Assembly: GCF_015707995.1 (NCBI RefSeq)
Contig: NZ_JAAGRY010000014.1
Location: 1-54,205, forward strand
Length of the DNA: 54,205 nucleotides
Direction: 5' to 3'
DNA from: Microbacterium paulum
Lineage (GTDB): Bacteria; Actinomycetota; Actinomycetes; Actinomycetales; Microbacteriaceae
Numbering within the stretch: position 1 is the first letter of the stretch; every line of letters begins with the position of its first letter. The notes under the pieces are model-generated. The model made no database searches, was not told the DNA's origin, and saw nothing but the letters and a program-made list of their open reading frames with translations. Positions 16,449 through 24,663 of this stretch are shown here, in pieces. The position numbers and the translations under genes are program-made.

Positions 16449-16640
16449 GGGTCCTCCGGCGCCTCCGCACGCCCTCCCCCAGGGAGGATTGCTGGTTCGT
16501 CGGCACTCGGTGTCGGGCACAGATGTACGGGTGTCACCGCGCGAACGACGAACCGGTGAGGCAATTCGCGCGGCGATCCGTGGCGGGCTTCTCGCCAATT
16601 GGACTTCTCGAGGCTACCGGAAGGTAACGAATAAGTCACG
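16449..16640 (-). promoter_or_regulatory. Long structured leader of the M23 peptidase gene
   Basis: The promoter is plausibly at -35 TTGCGT/-10 TAGCCT near 16611-16645, giving a leader of about 150 nt. It contains a long-range 9-bp inverted repeat (16494-16502 with 16546-16554, GGTTCGTCG/CGACGAACC) that encloses a 5-bp CGGTG/CACCG pair (16508-16512, 16535-16539). At the promoter, the direct repeat GTAAC-N6-GTCAC (16624-16639, plus strand) resembles MtrA sites found before cell-wall hydrolase genes. The c-di-AMP (ydaO) riboswitch core motifs are not present. Confidence 0.4.
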
Positions 16641-16715
16641 CAAGAGCTGTGGCGTCCAGCTCTCTCCCACCCGATGCCCAGGCACGAGTCCGTTCGTCGG
16701 GGCGGCGATCGCGGC

Positions 16716-17423
16716 TCAGGAGCGGGGCGCGGCGTCGACCAAGAAGATGTGCGAGGCGACCTCGACGGGCAGTTCCAGCGCGTCGTCCGAGCCGTCCATC
16801 TGCACGAGCACGTACCCCTCGCTGAAGCAGAAGTCGCCGATCGCGCCGGGCACGACGCCCGCGTCGCGCAGCTGGGTGAGCAGTTGGGGGTCGACCTGCA
16901 CGGGCTCGGCGAGACGGCGGACGGTGCCGGTGACGGGGCCGCCGGTCTCGTTCAGCTGGCGCACGAGGCCCACGACACCGTCGTCGAATGTGCGCGCCGG
17001 CACGTCGCCGAGCTGGTCGAGGCCGGGGATGGGGTTGCCGTAGGGCGACTCGGTGGGGTGACCGAGCAACTCGAGCAGGCGACGCTCCACGAGCTCGCTC
17101 ATCACGTGCTCCCAGCGGCAGGCCTCTTCGTGCACGTACGCCCAGTCGAGCCCGATGACATCGGAGAGCAGCCGCTCGGCGAGGCGGTGCTTGCGCATGA
17201 CGTCGACGGCCTTCTGCCGTCCCGAATCGGTCAGCGCCAACGAGCGGTCGTCGGTCACGACGATCAGCCCGTCGCGCTCCATGCGCCCGACCGTCTGCGA
17301 GACCGTCGGGCCCGAGTGGCCGAGCCGCTCCGAGATGCGCGCGCGCAGGGGGACGATGCCCTCTTCCTCGAGCTCGAGGACGGTGCGCAGGTACATCTCG
17401 GTGGTGTCGATCAGGTCGGTCAT
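16716..17423 (-). CDS. IdeR/DtxR-type iron-dependent repressor
   Basis: A metal-dependent regulator of 235 residues. The N-terminal winged helix is clear (TTEMYLRTVLELEEEG, then LGHSGPTVSQTVGRMERDGLI). The dimerisation/metal domain has HRLAERLL and HEEACRWEHVMSE; this cysteine and histidine pattern is that of the iron-sensing DtxR/IdeR branch, not MntR. The C-terminal part (from about residue 140) is an SH3-like FeoA-type domain, so the protein is full-length. It should repress iron-uptake genes when Fe2+ is sufficient. ATG 17423 (MTDLID) is the usual family start. It is divergent from serC, but no convincing iron box is seen in between. Confidence 0.88.
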   Translation of the reverse strand: MTDLIDTTEMYLRTVLELEEEGIVPLRARISERLGHSGPTVSQTVGRMERDGLIVVTDDRSLALTDSGRQKAVDVMRKHRLAERLLSDVIGLDWAYVHEEACRWEHVMSELVERRLLELLGHPTESPYGNPIPGLDQLGDVPARTFDDGVVGLVRQLNETGGPVTGTVRRLAEPVQVDPQLLTQLRDAGVVPGAIGDFCFSEGYVLVQMDGSDDALELPVEVASHIFLVDAAPRS

Positions 17424-17489
17424 CGTGAGGCCTTTATGCACGGTACGGGGTGAGGTTACAGCCTAGTCCGTCCCCCCTAGACTCTGTGC

Positions 17490-18608
17490 ATGGCCCACGT
17501 GACTCTCCCCCGCGAGATCCTGCCCACCGATGGACGTTTCGGCTGCGGCCCGTCCAAGATCCGCACCGAGCAGCTGGTCGCCCTCGCCGGCCCGGGCTCG
17601 GCGCTGCTCGGTACCTCACACCGCCAGGCGCCGGTGAAGAACCTCGTCGGTCAGGTGCGCATGGGGCTCTCCGACATGCTCCGCCTGCCGGCGGGCTACG
17701 AGATCATCGCCGGAAACGGCGGATCGACGGCGTTCTGGGATGCCGCGGCCTTCGGCCTCATCGACAAGCGCGCCCAGAACCTCGTGTTCGGCGAGTTCGG
17801 CGGCAAGTTCGCCGCCGCGGCGGCCGCACCGTGGCTCGAGGCGCCCGACGTGCGCAAGGCCGAGGCCGGCAGCCGCACGAGCGCCGAGGCCGTCGCGGGC
17901 GTCGACGTCTACGCGTGGCCGCACAACGAGACCTCGACCGGCGTCGCCGCTCCCGTCGAGCGGGTGCACGGCGACGAAGGCGCCCTCACCGTGATCGACG
18001 CGACGAGCGCCGCGGGCGGCATCAACCTGCGCATCTCCGAAGCCGACGTCTACTACTTCGCGCCGCAGAAGAACCTCGGTTCCGATGGCGGACTGTGGTT
18101 CGCCGCCGTCTCGCCGGGCGCGATCGAGCGGATCGAGCGGATCGCCGCGTCGGGCCGCTACATCCCCGAGTTCCTGAGCCTCAAGAACGCGCTCGACAAC
18201 TCGCGCCTGAACCAGACGCTCAACACCCCCGCCGTCACCACGCTGTTCCTCCTCGACAAGCAGCTCGAATGGATCAACGACAACGGCGGTCTCGGCTGGG
18301 CCGCCGCCCGCACGGCCGAATCGTCGTCGGTGCTCTACGACTGGGCCGAGTCGGTGCCCTACGCGACGCCGTTCGTGGCCGACCCCGCCGACCGCTCCCC
18401 CGTGGTCGTCACGATCGACTTCGACGAGACGGTCGATGCGGCCGCCGTGGCATCCAGCCTGCGCGCCAACGACATCGTCGACACCGAGCCCTACCGCAAG
18501 CTGGGCCGCAACCAGCTGCGCATCGCGACGTTCGTCTCGATCGAGCCCGACGATGTGCGCCAGCTCGTCAAGTGCATCGAGTACACGATCGACGCGCAGC
18601 GGAGCTGA
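17490..18608 (+). CDS. serC: Phosphoserine aminotransferase
   Basis: A 372-residue class-V PLP aminotransferase that converts 3-phosphohydroxypyruvate and glutamate to phosphoserine in serine biosynthesis. The actinobacterial SerC start is recognisable (LPREILPTDGRFGCGPSKIR), with the substrate loop GTSHRQ and the PLP-lysine in FAPQKNLGSDGG near residue 195. The length is typical of the actinobacterial form, which differs from the E. coli type. The ATG follows a TAGACT -10-like box by six bases, so it is probably leaderless. The DUF3027 gene converges from the other side 37 bp after the stop. Confidence 0.93.
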   Translation: MAHVTLPREILPTDGRFGCGPSKIRTEQLVALAGPGSALLGTSHRQAPVKNLVGQVRMGLSDMLRLPAGYEIIAGNGGSTAFWDAAAFGLIDKRAQNLVFGEFGGKFAAAAAAPWLEAPDVRKAEAGSRTSAEAVAGVDVYAWPHNETSTGVAAPVERVHGDEGALTVIDATSAAGGINLRISEADVYYFAPQKNLGSDGGLWFAAVSPGAIERIERIAASGRYIPEFLSLKNALDNSRLNQTLNTPAVTTLFLLDKQLEWINDNGGLGWAAARTAESSSVLYDWAESVPYATPFVADPADRSPVVVTIDFDETVDAAAVASSLRANDIVDTEPYRKLGRNQLRIATFVSIEPDDVRQLVKCIEYTIDAQRS

Positions 18609-18645
18609 GCCTCAGGTCTCTCGCACAATCGGGGCCGACGGGACG

Positions 18646-19332
18646 TCAGTCCTCGTCGGCCTCGTCTTCGGCGTCTTCGTCGTCGTCGCCGGCTTCGTCG
18701 TCGTCATCTTCGTCGTCGTCATCTTCGTCGTCGTCATCTTCGTCGTCGTCATCTTCGGCGTCTTCGTCGAGCTCGTCGATGTCGACGCCGTCGACGTCTC
18801 CCGCGTGCAGGATCGGCGATCCGTCTTCGTCGAAGTCGGCCGCGTCGAGGTCGTCGAGGTCGTCCACGTCGTCTGCCTCATCGGTGTCGTCGAGCGCGTC
18901 GGATGCCTCGGCATCGCCCTGTTCGGCGGCGAGCGCGGCCTGCGCCGCCTGGTACTCGGCGAGACGCTCGGCCCACGGCACCCATTCGGGGGCCAGCAGC
19001 GCGCCTTCGCCGGGCAGCAGCTCGGCTTCGAGCACGGTCGGCTCGGCGCCTTCGACCGCGGCCACGCTGACCGTCCAGAACCAGTTCGGGTAGCCGGGCA
19101 TGGTGTTCGCGAAGCGCAGCGACACGGCGCCGTCGTCTTCGAGCGTGTAGCCCGCGGGCGCGCCGACCGTCGAGGCCGGCGTGATCTCGTGCAACGCGGC
19201 GAGCGCGAGGTCGTGCGCCTCGATCAGACGCGCGTCGACGGCGACCTCGGCCGCGGCGGACAGGTCGATCTCGGCCGTCTCGTTCTCGGGAGTCTCGTGC
19301 TCGGGCGTCTCGTGCTCAGGCGTCGAGGTCAT
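18646..19332 (-). CDS. DUF3027 protein with a long acidic tail
   Basis: A 228-residue protein of the actinobacterial DUF3027 family. Residues ~25-130 hold the conserved region (ARLIEAHDLALAALHEI, RFANTMPGYPNWFWTVSV, LLAPEWVPWAERL). The last ~75 residues are almost wholly Asp and Glu, encoded by repeated 12-bp units (DDED). A short PEHET repeat opens the protein. Function is unknown; the acidic tail suggests nucleic-acid mimicry or protein binding, but that is inference. The ATG lies within the last 17 bp of the upstream cold-shock-domain gene, so the two are co-translated. Convergent with serC. Confidence 0.8.
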   Translation of the reverse strand: MTSTPEHETPEHETPENETAEIDLSAAAEVAVDARLIEAHDLALAALHEITPASTVGAPAGYTLEDDGAVSLRFANTMPGYPNWFWTVSVAAVEGAEPTVLEAELLPGEGALLAPEWVPWAERLAEYQAAQAALAAEQGDAEASDALDDTDEADDVDDLDDLDAADFDEDGSPILHAGDVDGVDIDELDEDAEDDDDEDDDDEDDDDEDDDDEAGDDDEDAEDEADED

Positions 19333-19696
19333 CGGCCACCTTGCGCAGGATCGCGGCGATCTTCGTGCCCTGACCGGCGTTCGGGTAGTGGCCGCGGCGC
19401 AGGTCGCCGCCCACCTTGTCGAGCAGCTTCACGAGGTCTTCGACGATGATCGCCATGTCGTCGGGCTTCGGGCGGTTGCGCTTGGTGAGGCTGACGGGCG
19501 CGTCGAGCACCCGCACCGCGAGCGCCTGCAGACCGCGCTTGCCGTCGGCGACGCCGAACTCGAGCCGCGTGCCGGTCTTCACGACCGTTCCCGCAGGAAG
19601 GGCCGTGGCGTGCAAAAAGACGTCTTGGCCGTCATCGGTGGTGATGAAGCCGAAGCCCTTCTCGTCGTCGTAGAACCTGACCTTGCCGGTGGGCAT
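19316..19696 (-). CDS. Cold-shock-domain protein with C-terminal extension
   Basis: A 126-residue protein. Residues 1-65 are a cold-shock domain with both RNA-binding motifs (KGFGFI and DVFLHATAL). Unlike simple CspA, a basic C-terminal extension follows (LTKRNRPKPDD, then a helical region to the end). It probably binds single-stranded RNA or DNA. I chose ATG 19696 (MPTGKV) because the family starts there and GAGG precedes it; the frame is open upstream to GTG 19774 but those residues look non-coding. It overlaps the DUF3027 gene by 17 bp. Confidence 0.85.
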   Translation of the reverse strand: MPTGKVRFYDDEKGFGFITTDDGQDVFLHATALPAGTVVKTGTRLEFGVADGKRGLQALAVRVLDAPVSLTKRNRPKPDDMAIIVEDLVKLLDKVGGDLRRGHYPNAGQGTKIAAILRKVADDLDA

Positions 19697-19830
19697 CTGA
19701 ACCTCGCTGATCGTGCGCGCCGCAGCGTCGGTGACGACATGCGCGCGCAGGTGATGAGGGGCGGTCGCCCCCACCCTCCAGCCTAGTTCACGGCCGCACG
19801 CGCCGGGCGTGACGCACTAGGCTGGTGCCG

Positions 19831-20121
19831 ATGTCGCCTTCCACGCCCCGCAGCCCCGCTGCCTCCGATGACCTTCCCGTGCGTCGGATCGACCGCGTGC
19901 TGGCGTTCATGTCGTTCGGGTTGCTGCTGCTGTCGATCATCTGCTTCGTCGCGATCATGATCGGGTCGGCCTCGGGTATGACGCACGACGACTTCGGGGC
20001 GGGAATCTGGCCCGCCGTCGGCACAACGGTCTACATCGCACCGATCGTCGCGTTCCTGCTGCTCGTGACGGTGCTGATCATGACGTTCATTCGAAAGGCG
20101 CGGGCCGGCACGCGCCGCTGA
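19831..20121 (+). CDS. Small two-helix membrane protein of unknown function
   Basis: A 96-residue protein with two clear transmembrane helices (residues ~25-45, FGLLLLSIICFVAIMI, and ~65-87, IAPIVAFLLLVTVLIMTF), joined by a short extracellular loop and ending in a basic tail. No family is recognised beyond small actinobacterial membrane proteins of this type. The ATG lies seven bases after a TAGGCT -10-like box; an in-frame GTG two codons earlier is possible. It is followed at 2 bp by the helicase-associated gene, so the two are probably transcribed together. Confidence 0.7.
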   Translation: MSPSTPRSPAASDDLPVRRIDRVLAFMSFGLLLLSIICFVAIMIGSASGMTHDDFGAGIWPAVGTTVYIAPIVAFLLLVTVLIMTFIRKARAGTRR

Positions 20122-20123
20122 CC

Positions 20124-21881
20124 GTGGCCGCCTCAGACGCCCGCACGCTCGCTCGCCGCCTCTCCGCCCGCAGCGACGAGTCGCTCGCGGCGCTGTTCGC
20201 GGCGCGGGGTATCTCCCCCGCCGCTCCCTGGAACGACGCGTTCGACGCTGCCGAGCAGCTGCTCGATCCCGCATCGGTGTCCCGCGCGATCACGGGGCTG
20301 ACGGCAGCCGAGGCGGCGGCCCTGCACGCCGCGGTGGCGGACGGCACGCCCGTCGACGGCCCCACCCGCGACACGCTGACCGCGCGCGCACTGATCGACG
20401 ACGACGGCACTGCGTGGGATGCCACGGCCACCGCCCTCCGCGCCGCGACTCCCGTCGCGGCCTCGCTTCGTGAACCCCGCGACCCCGGCGCCGCGTCCCC
20501 CACCGCAGCCGACTCCGACGACGCGGCCGCCGAACGCGCGTTCACGGCGGTGGCCTCGCTCGCCGACGTGCTGCAGACCGCCCTCACCGCTCCGCTCGGG
20601 CGGATCGGCGCGGGCACGCTCGGCGCCGCCGACCGCCGTCGCCTTCTCGACGCGGGAGCCGTCACCGATGCCCCGACCGCCGACGACCTCGTCGCCATCG
20701 CCGAGCGGGCAGGCCTGCTCGCGTCCGAGGGGCGGGCGCTGCTCGTCACCCCGCGCGGGCTCGCCTGGCTGCATTCGAGCACGATCGACCGGTGGACCGC
20801 CGTCGCCACGGCCCTCATCGCCCAGGTGCCGCCGGCCGTGGGTCGCGGCGGGGCAGGCTGGATCGACACGGATGCCTGGGCCGGCGCCCACCCCTACGAC
20901 CCGGCCTGGCCCGCACGGGCCGAGGCGCACCGTGCCGCCCTCGAGCGCTGGGCCGTGATCGAGACAGACGGCACCGCCCCCGCCTGGACGAGCGCCGCCG
21001 CGGCCGGCGGCGACATCGACAGCAGCACCCTCGCGGCGCTGCTCCCCCCCGAGGTCGACCGCGTCTATCTGCAGAACGACCTCACCGCGATCGCCCCGGG
21101 TTCACTCGCGCCGCATCTAGACATGCGCCTGCGGTCGATGGCTCGGCGCGAGTCGCGCGCCCAGGCATCCTCGTACCGGTTCACCGCCGATTCACTCGCC
21201 GACGCACTGACCGCCGGTGAGACGGCGGAGACGCTGCGGACCTTTCTCGAAGAGCTGTCGCTCACGGGGCTGCCGCAGCCCCTGGCCTATGAGATCGAAC
21301 GCTCGGCGAGCCGCCACGGCGCCCTGCGCGTGGGCCCCGACGAGACGGGGCACGCACGCGTGACGAGCGACGACGATGCGCTGCTTCAGACGATCGCCGT
21401 CGATCAGGCGCTCCGCCCCCTCGGCCTCGTGCCCGACCCGCTCGACCCCCTCGCTCCGCGCGGCGGCGCGCTCGTGACGCGGTCGAGCCCCGACACCGCG
21501 TTCTGGATGATCGCCGACGCCCGCTACCCCGTCGTCGCCGTCGACGCCGACGGGCAGCGCCGAACGCTCGACCGGCACCGCCTCGCCGCCGACGCTGAAC
21601 CCGCCCCCGCCGCCGTCGAGGTCTACGCCGACCTGCTCGCACGGTTGCGCGCCGCCGAAGAGGGCGATGCCGACGCCGCGTGGCTCGGCCGCGAACTCGA
21701 ACAGGCGGTGCGTGCGCGCGAGACGATCGTCGTCGCTGTGCGCCTGCCCGACGGCACCGAGCGCGAGTTCACGATCGAGGCGACCGGGCTCGGCGGCGGG
21801 CGCCTGCGCGGCCTCGACCGCATGGTCGACGTCGAGCGCACGCTCCCCGTCTCGAGCATCACCCGCATCGGCCCCGCCTGA
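20124..21881 (+). CDS. Helicase-associated protein with WYL-like C-terminus
   Basis: A 585-residue protein of the actinobacterial family found next to XPB helicase. The body is Ala-rich and helical, and its middle and C-terminal segments (LAALLPPEVDRVYLQNDLTAIAPG, FLEELSLTGLPQPLAYEIER) match the Helicase_C_3 / XPB-associated domain. The C-terminal ~60 residues, with VRLPDGTEREFTIEATG, resemble a WYL-like domain. No helicase motif is present in this protein, so it is likely a partner of the following XPB helicase in DNA repair. It starts with GTG 2 bp after the small membrane gene; the XPB gene begins 74 bp downstream. Confidence 0.8.
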   Translation: MAASDARTLARRLSARSDESLAALFAARGISPAAPWNDAFDAAEQLLDPASVSRAITGLTAAEAAALHAAVADGTPVDGPTRDTLTARALIDDDGTAWDATATALRAATPVAASLREPRDPGAASPTAADSDDAAAERAFTAVASLADVLQTALTAPLGRIGAGTLGAADRRRLLDAGAVTDAPTADDLVAIAERAGLLASEGRALLVTPRGLAWLHSSTIDRWTAVATALIAQVPPAVGRGGAGWIDTDAWAGAHPYDPAWPARAEAHRAALERWAVIETDGTAPAWTSAAAAGGDIDSSTLAALLPPEVDRVYLQNDLTAIAPGSLAPHLDMRLRSMARRESRAQASSYRFTADSLADALTAGETAETLRTFLEELSLTGLPQPLAYEIERSASRHGALRVGPDETGHARVTSDDDALLQTIAVDQALRPLGLVPDPLDPLAPRGGALVTRSSPDTAFWMIADARYPVVAVDADGQRRTLDRHRLAADAEPAPAAVEVYADLLARLRAAEEGDADAAWLGRELEQAVRARETIVVAVRLPDGTEREFTIEATGLGGGRLRGLDRMVDVERTLPVSSITRIGPA

Positions 21882-21955
21882 GCAGCGACCCTCGCCTGAG
21901 CAGGCCCGGCCTGAGCACGCGCCGAGGCGATCGCGCGCCGGTAGGATTGTCCGTT

Positions 21956-23599
21956 ATGGCTGACGGACCCCTCATCGTGCAGAGCGACCGTACCGTGCTG
22001 CTCGAGGTCGCCCACCCCGACGCCGAGAGCGCCCGCCACGAGCTCGCGATCTTCGCCGAGCTCGAGCGCGCCCCCGAGCACATCCACACCTACCGCATCA
22101 CGCGCCTGGGCCTGTGGAACGCCCGCGCGGCGGGGCACACCGCCGACGACATGCTCACGACCCTCGATCGCTGGTCGCGCTTTCCCGTGCCGGCATCCGT
22201 CTCGATCGACATCCGTGAGACCGTGAACCGCTACGGGCGCCTCGTCATCGAACGCGACGACGAGGGAACCCTGATCCTTCGCGCGACCGACACGGCGGTG
22301 CTCGCCGAGGTCGCGAAGAACAAGCGCATCCAGCCCTTGCTCACCGGTCACCCCTCCCCGGGCGTCTTCACCGTGGATGCCTGGGCGCGCGGCCACATCA
22401 AGCAGGAGCTTCTCAAGGTCGGCTGGCCCGCCGAAGACCACGCCGGCTACACGCCCGGAACGCCGCACGAGATCGAGCTGGCCGAAGACGGCTGGACGCT
22501 GCGCCCCTACCAGCGCAAGGCGGTCGACATCTTCACCGAGGGCGGCTCGGGAGTCGTGGTGCTCCCCTGCGGCGCGGGCAAGACCCTCGTCGGGGCGGCC
22601 GCGATGGCCGACACGAAGACGACGACGCTGATCCTCGTGACCAACACCGTGAGCGCGCGGCAGTGGCGCGACGAGCTGCTCAAGCGCACGTCGCTGACGC
22701 CCGAAGAGATCGGCGAATACTCCGGGCAGGCAAAAGAGGTCAAGCCCGTCACGATCGCGACGTACCAGATCCTCACCGCGAAGCGGAAGGGCGAGTACGC
22801 GCACCTGGCGCTCTTGGATGCCCTGGACTGGGGCCTCATCGTCTACGACGAGGTGCACCTGCTGCCGGCGCCGGTGTTCAAGCTCACGGCCGACCTGCAG
22901 GCGCGGCGACGCCTCGGCCTGACCGCGACACTCGTGCGCGAAGACGGGCGCGAAGGCGACGTGTTCAGCCTCATCGGCCCCAAGCGCTTCGACGCACCGT
23001 GGAAGGAGATCGAGGCGCAGGGGTTCATCTCACCCGCGATCTGCTACGAGGTGCGCGTCGACCTGCCCCCGGGCGACCGCATGGAGTATGCGGCCGCCGC
23101 CGACGACGAGCGCTACCGGCTCGCCGCCACGGCGCACGCGAAGATCCAGGTCGTGAAAGACCTCGTCACGCGGCACGCGGGTGAGCAGATCCTCGTGATC
23201 GGCCAGTACCTCGACCAGATCGACATCCTCGCCGACGCTCTGGACGCACCGCAGATCACGGGTGCGACGCCGGTCGACGAGCGCGAAGAGCTGTACGGCG
23301 CGTTCCGCGAGGGGCGCATTCCGGTGCTCGTCGTCTCGAAGGTCGCGAACTTCTCGATCGACCTGCCCGAGGCATCCGTCGCCATTCAGGTGTCGGGATC
23401 GTTCGGGTCGCGGCAAGAAGAGGCGCAGCGCCTCGGCCGGCTGCTGCGCCCCAAGACGAGCGGTCACACCGCGAGCTTCTACACGCTGATCGCCCGCGAC
23501 ACCGTCGACCAGGACTTCGCGCAGAACCGGCAGCGGTTCCTCGCCGAGCAGGGCTACAGCTACACCATCCTCGACGCCGAAGGCATCGCCGCCGCCTGA
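21956..23599 (+). CDS. XPB/ERCC3-like DNA repair helicase
   Basis: A 547-residue superfamily-2 3'-to-5' DNA helicase of the bacterial XPB type. The N-terminus (VQSDRTVLLEVAHP, then RITRLGLWNARAAG) is the XPB damage-recognition-like domain. Helicase motifs follow: Walker A PCGAGKT, DEVH in IVYDEVHLLPAP, LTATLVRED, and the second RecA domain with QEEAQRLGRLLRPK. Eukaryotic XPB unwinds DNA in TFIIH; in actinobacteria a repair role is inferred. ATG 21956 follows a TAGGAT -10-like box, so the mRNA is probably leaderless. The last 40 bp overlap the convergent protease gene. Confidence 0.92.
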   Translation: MADGPLIVQSDRTVLLEVAHPDAESARHELAIFAELERAPEHIHTYRITRLGLWNARAAGHTADDMLTTLDRWSRFPVPASVSIDIRETVNRYGRLVIERDDEGTLILRATDTAVLAEVAKNKRIQPLLTGHPSPGVFTVDAWARGHIKQELLKVGWPAEDHAGYTPGTPHEIELAEDGWTLRPYQRKAVDIFTEGGSGVVVLPCGAGKTLVGAAAMADTKTTTLILVTNTVSARQWRDELLKRTSLTPEEIGEYSGQAKEVKPVTIATYQILTAKRKGEYAHLALLDALDWGLIVYDEVHLLPAPVFKLTADLQARRRLGLTATLVREDGREGDVFSLIGPKRFDAPWKEIEAQGFISPAICYEVRVDLPPGDRMEYAAAADDERYRLAATAHAKIQVVKDLVTRHAGEQILVIGQYLDQIDILADALDAPQITGATPVDEREELYGAFREGRIPVLVVSKVANFSIDLPEASVAIQVSGSFGSRQEEAQRLGRLLRPKTSGHTASFYTLIARDTVDQDFAQNRQRFLAEQGYSYTILDAEGIAAA

Positions 23600-24591
23600 T
23601 AGGGCGCGGCCGGCGGCGTGAGCACGAGCGTGCGCGGCAGGGGTCGGCCTTGCGCCGCGCGGCGGTGCAGCACCCACTCCACGAGCGCCGTGTAGCCCCC
23701 GATCAGCAGGAACGACCACAGAAAGCTCACCCAGCCGGTCGACGACTCGGTGGGGTCGGAGCCCGCCCCGAGCGACAGCAGGAACCCCGTCACGTTGTTG
23801 ACGACGTGCAGCGCGATCGCGGCCTCGAGCCCGCCGGTGCGCCACGTGAGCCAGCCCGCCGCCACCGCGAACAGTCCGACGCTGAGTTGGCCGAGCAGGT
23901 CGTAGAGGTGCCCCATGACGAACAGCGGCACCGGCAGCAGAATGGCGAACGCCGGATGCCGCAGCCACCGCCCGATCGTCTGCATGAGGTACCCGCGGAA
24001 GATGTACTCCTCCGCCGCCGACTGCAGCGGCACGAGCACGATGATGATCGCCAGCGACACCGCCCAGAGCGGGTTCGGGCCCGCGGTCCCGCCCGCGTCC
24101 GCCGCGCCGGGCAGCACGAACGAGACGGCGGTGAGCACCGCCGAAACGGCGATCGCGATACCGCCGCAGGCGAGCATCCAGCGCCAGCGCAGCCGGCCCG
24201 CGGCCGACGAGATGAGGCCCACCCGCTTGCCGTTGACGATCAGCGAGGCCAGCACGTAGGCGGGCAGCATGAGCACGATCGTGCCGAGCAGGAACACGAG
24301 CAGAAGCGGGTCGCGCAGGTCGAACGCCGGATTCTCGGTCAGCGCCATCATGCGCTCGAGCAGAGTGGGATCGCTGAGCGCCGCGATGATCATCAGCACC
24401 ATCACGACGACGAGCATCACGAGGTAGAACACGATGCCGAGCCCGCCCACCGCGAGTGGGGTCCACCATCCGCTCCGGCGACGCGCGAAGATCAGGCGGT
24501 GGAAGGCGAGACCGCCCGCGGTGGCGTCGACGGGAAGGGGCCTGGCGACCGGGGCGGACGCGGGTGCGGGGAACGGCGCGGGGGACGTCAT
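23560..24591 (-). CDS. CPBP-family intramembrane metalloprotease
   Basis: A 343-residue membrane protein with about eight helices and the CPBP (CAAX-protease-like) motifs: AAEEYIFRGYLMQ with the EExxxR catalytic site, FVMGHLYD, and HVVNN near the end. Bacterial relatives process membrane proteins or take part in bacteriocin immunity; the substrate here is unknown. A Pro/Ala-rich N-terminal tail (residues 1-25) precedes the first helix. ATG 24591 was chosen as it begins the tail; the frame is open upstream without a ribosome site. Its 3' end overlaps the XPB gene by 40 bp on the opposite strand. Confidence 0.85.
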   Translation of the reverse strand: MTSPAPFPAPASAPVARPLPVDATAGGLAFHRLIFARRRSGWWTPLAVGGLGIVFYLVMLVVVMVLMIIAALSDPTLLERMMALTENPAFDLRDPLLLVFLLGTIVLMLPAYVLASLIVNGKRVGLISSAAGRLRWRWMLACGGIAIAVSAVLTAVSFVLPGAADAGGTAGPNPLWAVSLAIIIVLVPLQSAAEEYIFRGYLMQTIGRWLRHPAFAILLPVPLFVMGHLYDLLGQLSVGLFAVAAGWLTWRTGGLEAAIALHVVNNVTGFLLSLGAGSDPTESSTGWVSFLWSFLLIGGYTALVEWVLHRRAAQGRPLPRTLVLTPPAAPYQAAAMPSASRMV

Positions 24592-24605
24592 GCGACCATC
24601 CTCTC

Positions 24606-24628
24606 GGATATCGGGCGAACCGATATCC
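24606..24628. promoter_or_regulatory. GATATC-type palindrome between protease and response-regulator genes
   Basis: Perfect 9-bp inverted repeat GGATATCGG-gcgaa-CCGATATCC. It starts 15 bp upstream of the CPBP start and ends 35 bp upstream of the response-regulator ATG, the classic position of an operator in a divergent promoter region. AT-rich GATATC is rare in this GC-rich background. The bound factor is not known; the adjacent OmpR-type regulator is a candidate. Confidence 0.6.
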
Positions 24629-24663
24629 AGCGAACAGAAGGATTCCGGTGCCAGGATGGGGCT

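Noticed and set aside
16449..16640. c-di-AMP (ydaO) riboswitch before the M23 peptidase
   Set aside because: The conserved core segments of that class (for example GGGTGAAT and the GACAGCTAACC region) are not found.
17451..17469. Iron box between the DtxR-type gene and serC
   Set aside because: Only the left half (TGAGGTTA) resembles the TTAGGTTAGGCTAACCTAA-type operator; the right half does not match.
18690..18766. Short tandem repeats that might be a CRISPR-like array
   Set aside because: The units are contiguous 12-bp codon repeats with no spacers, inside the DUF3027 coding region.
19778..19825. 10-bp inverted repeat CCAGCCTAGT/ACTAGGCTGG as an operator
   Set aside because: Each arm contains a TAGGCT -10 box of a divergent gene; the symmetry is explained by two mirrored promoters 28 bp apart.
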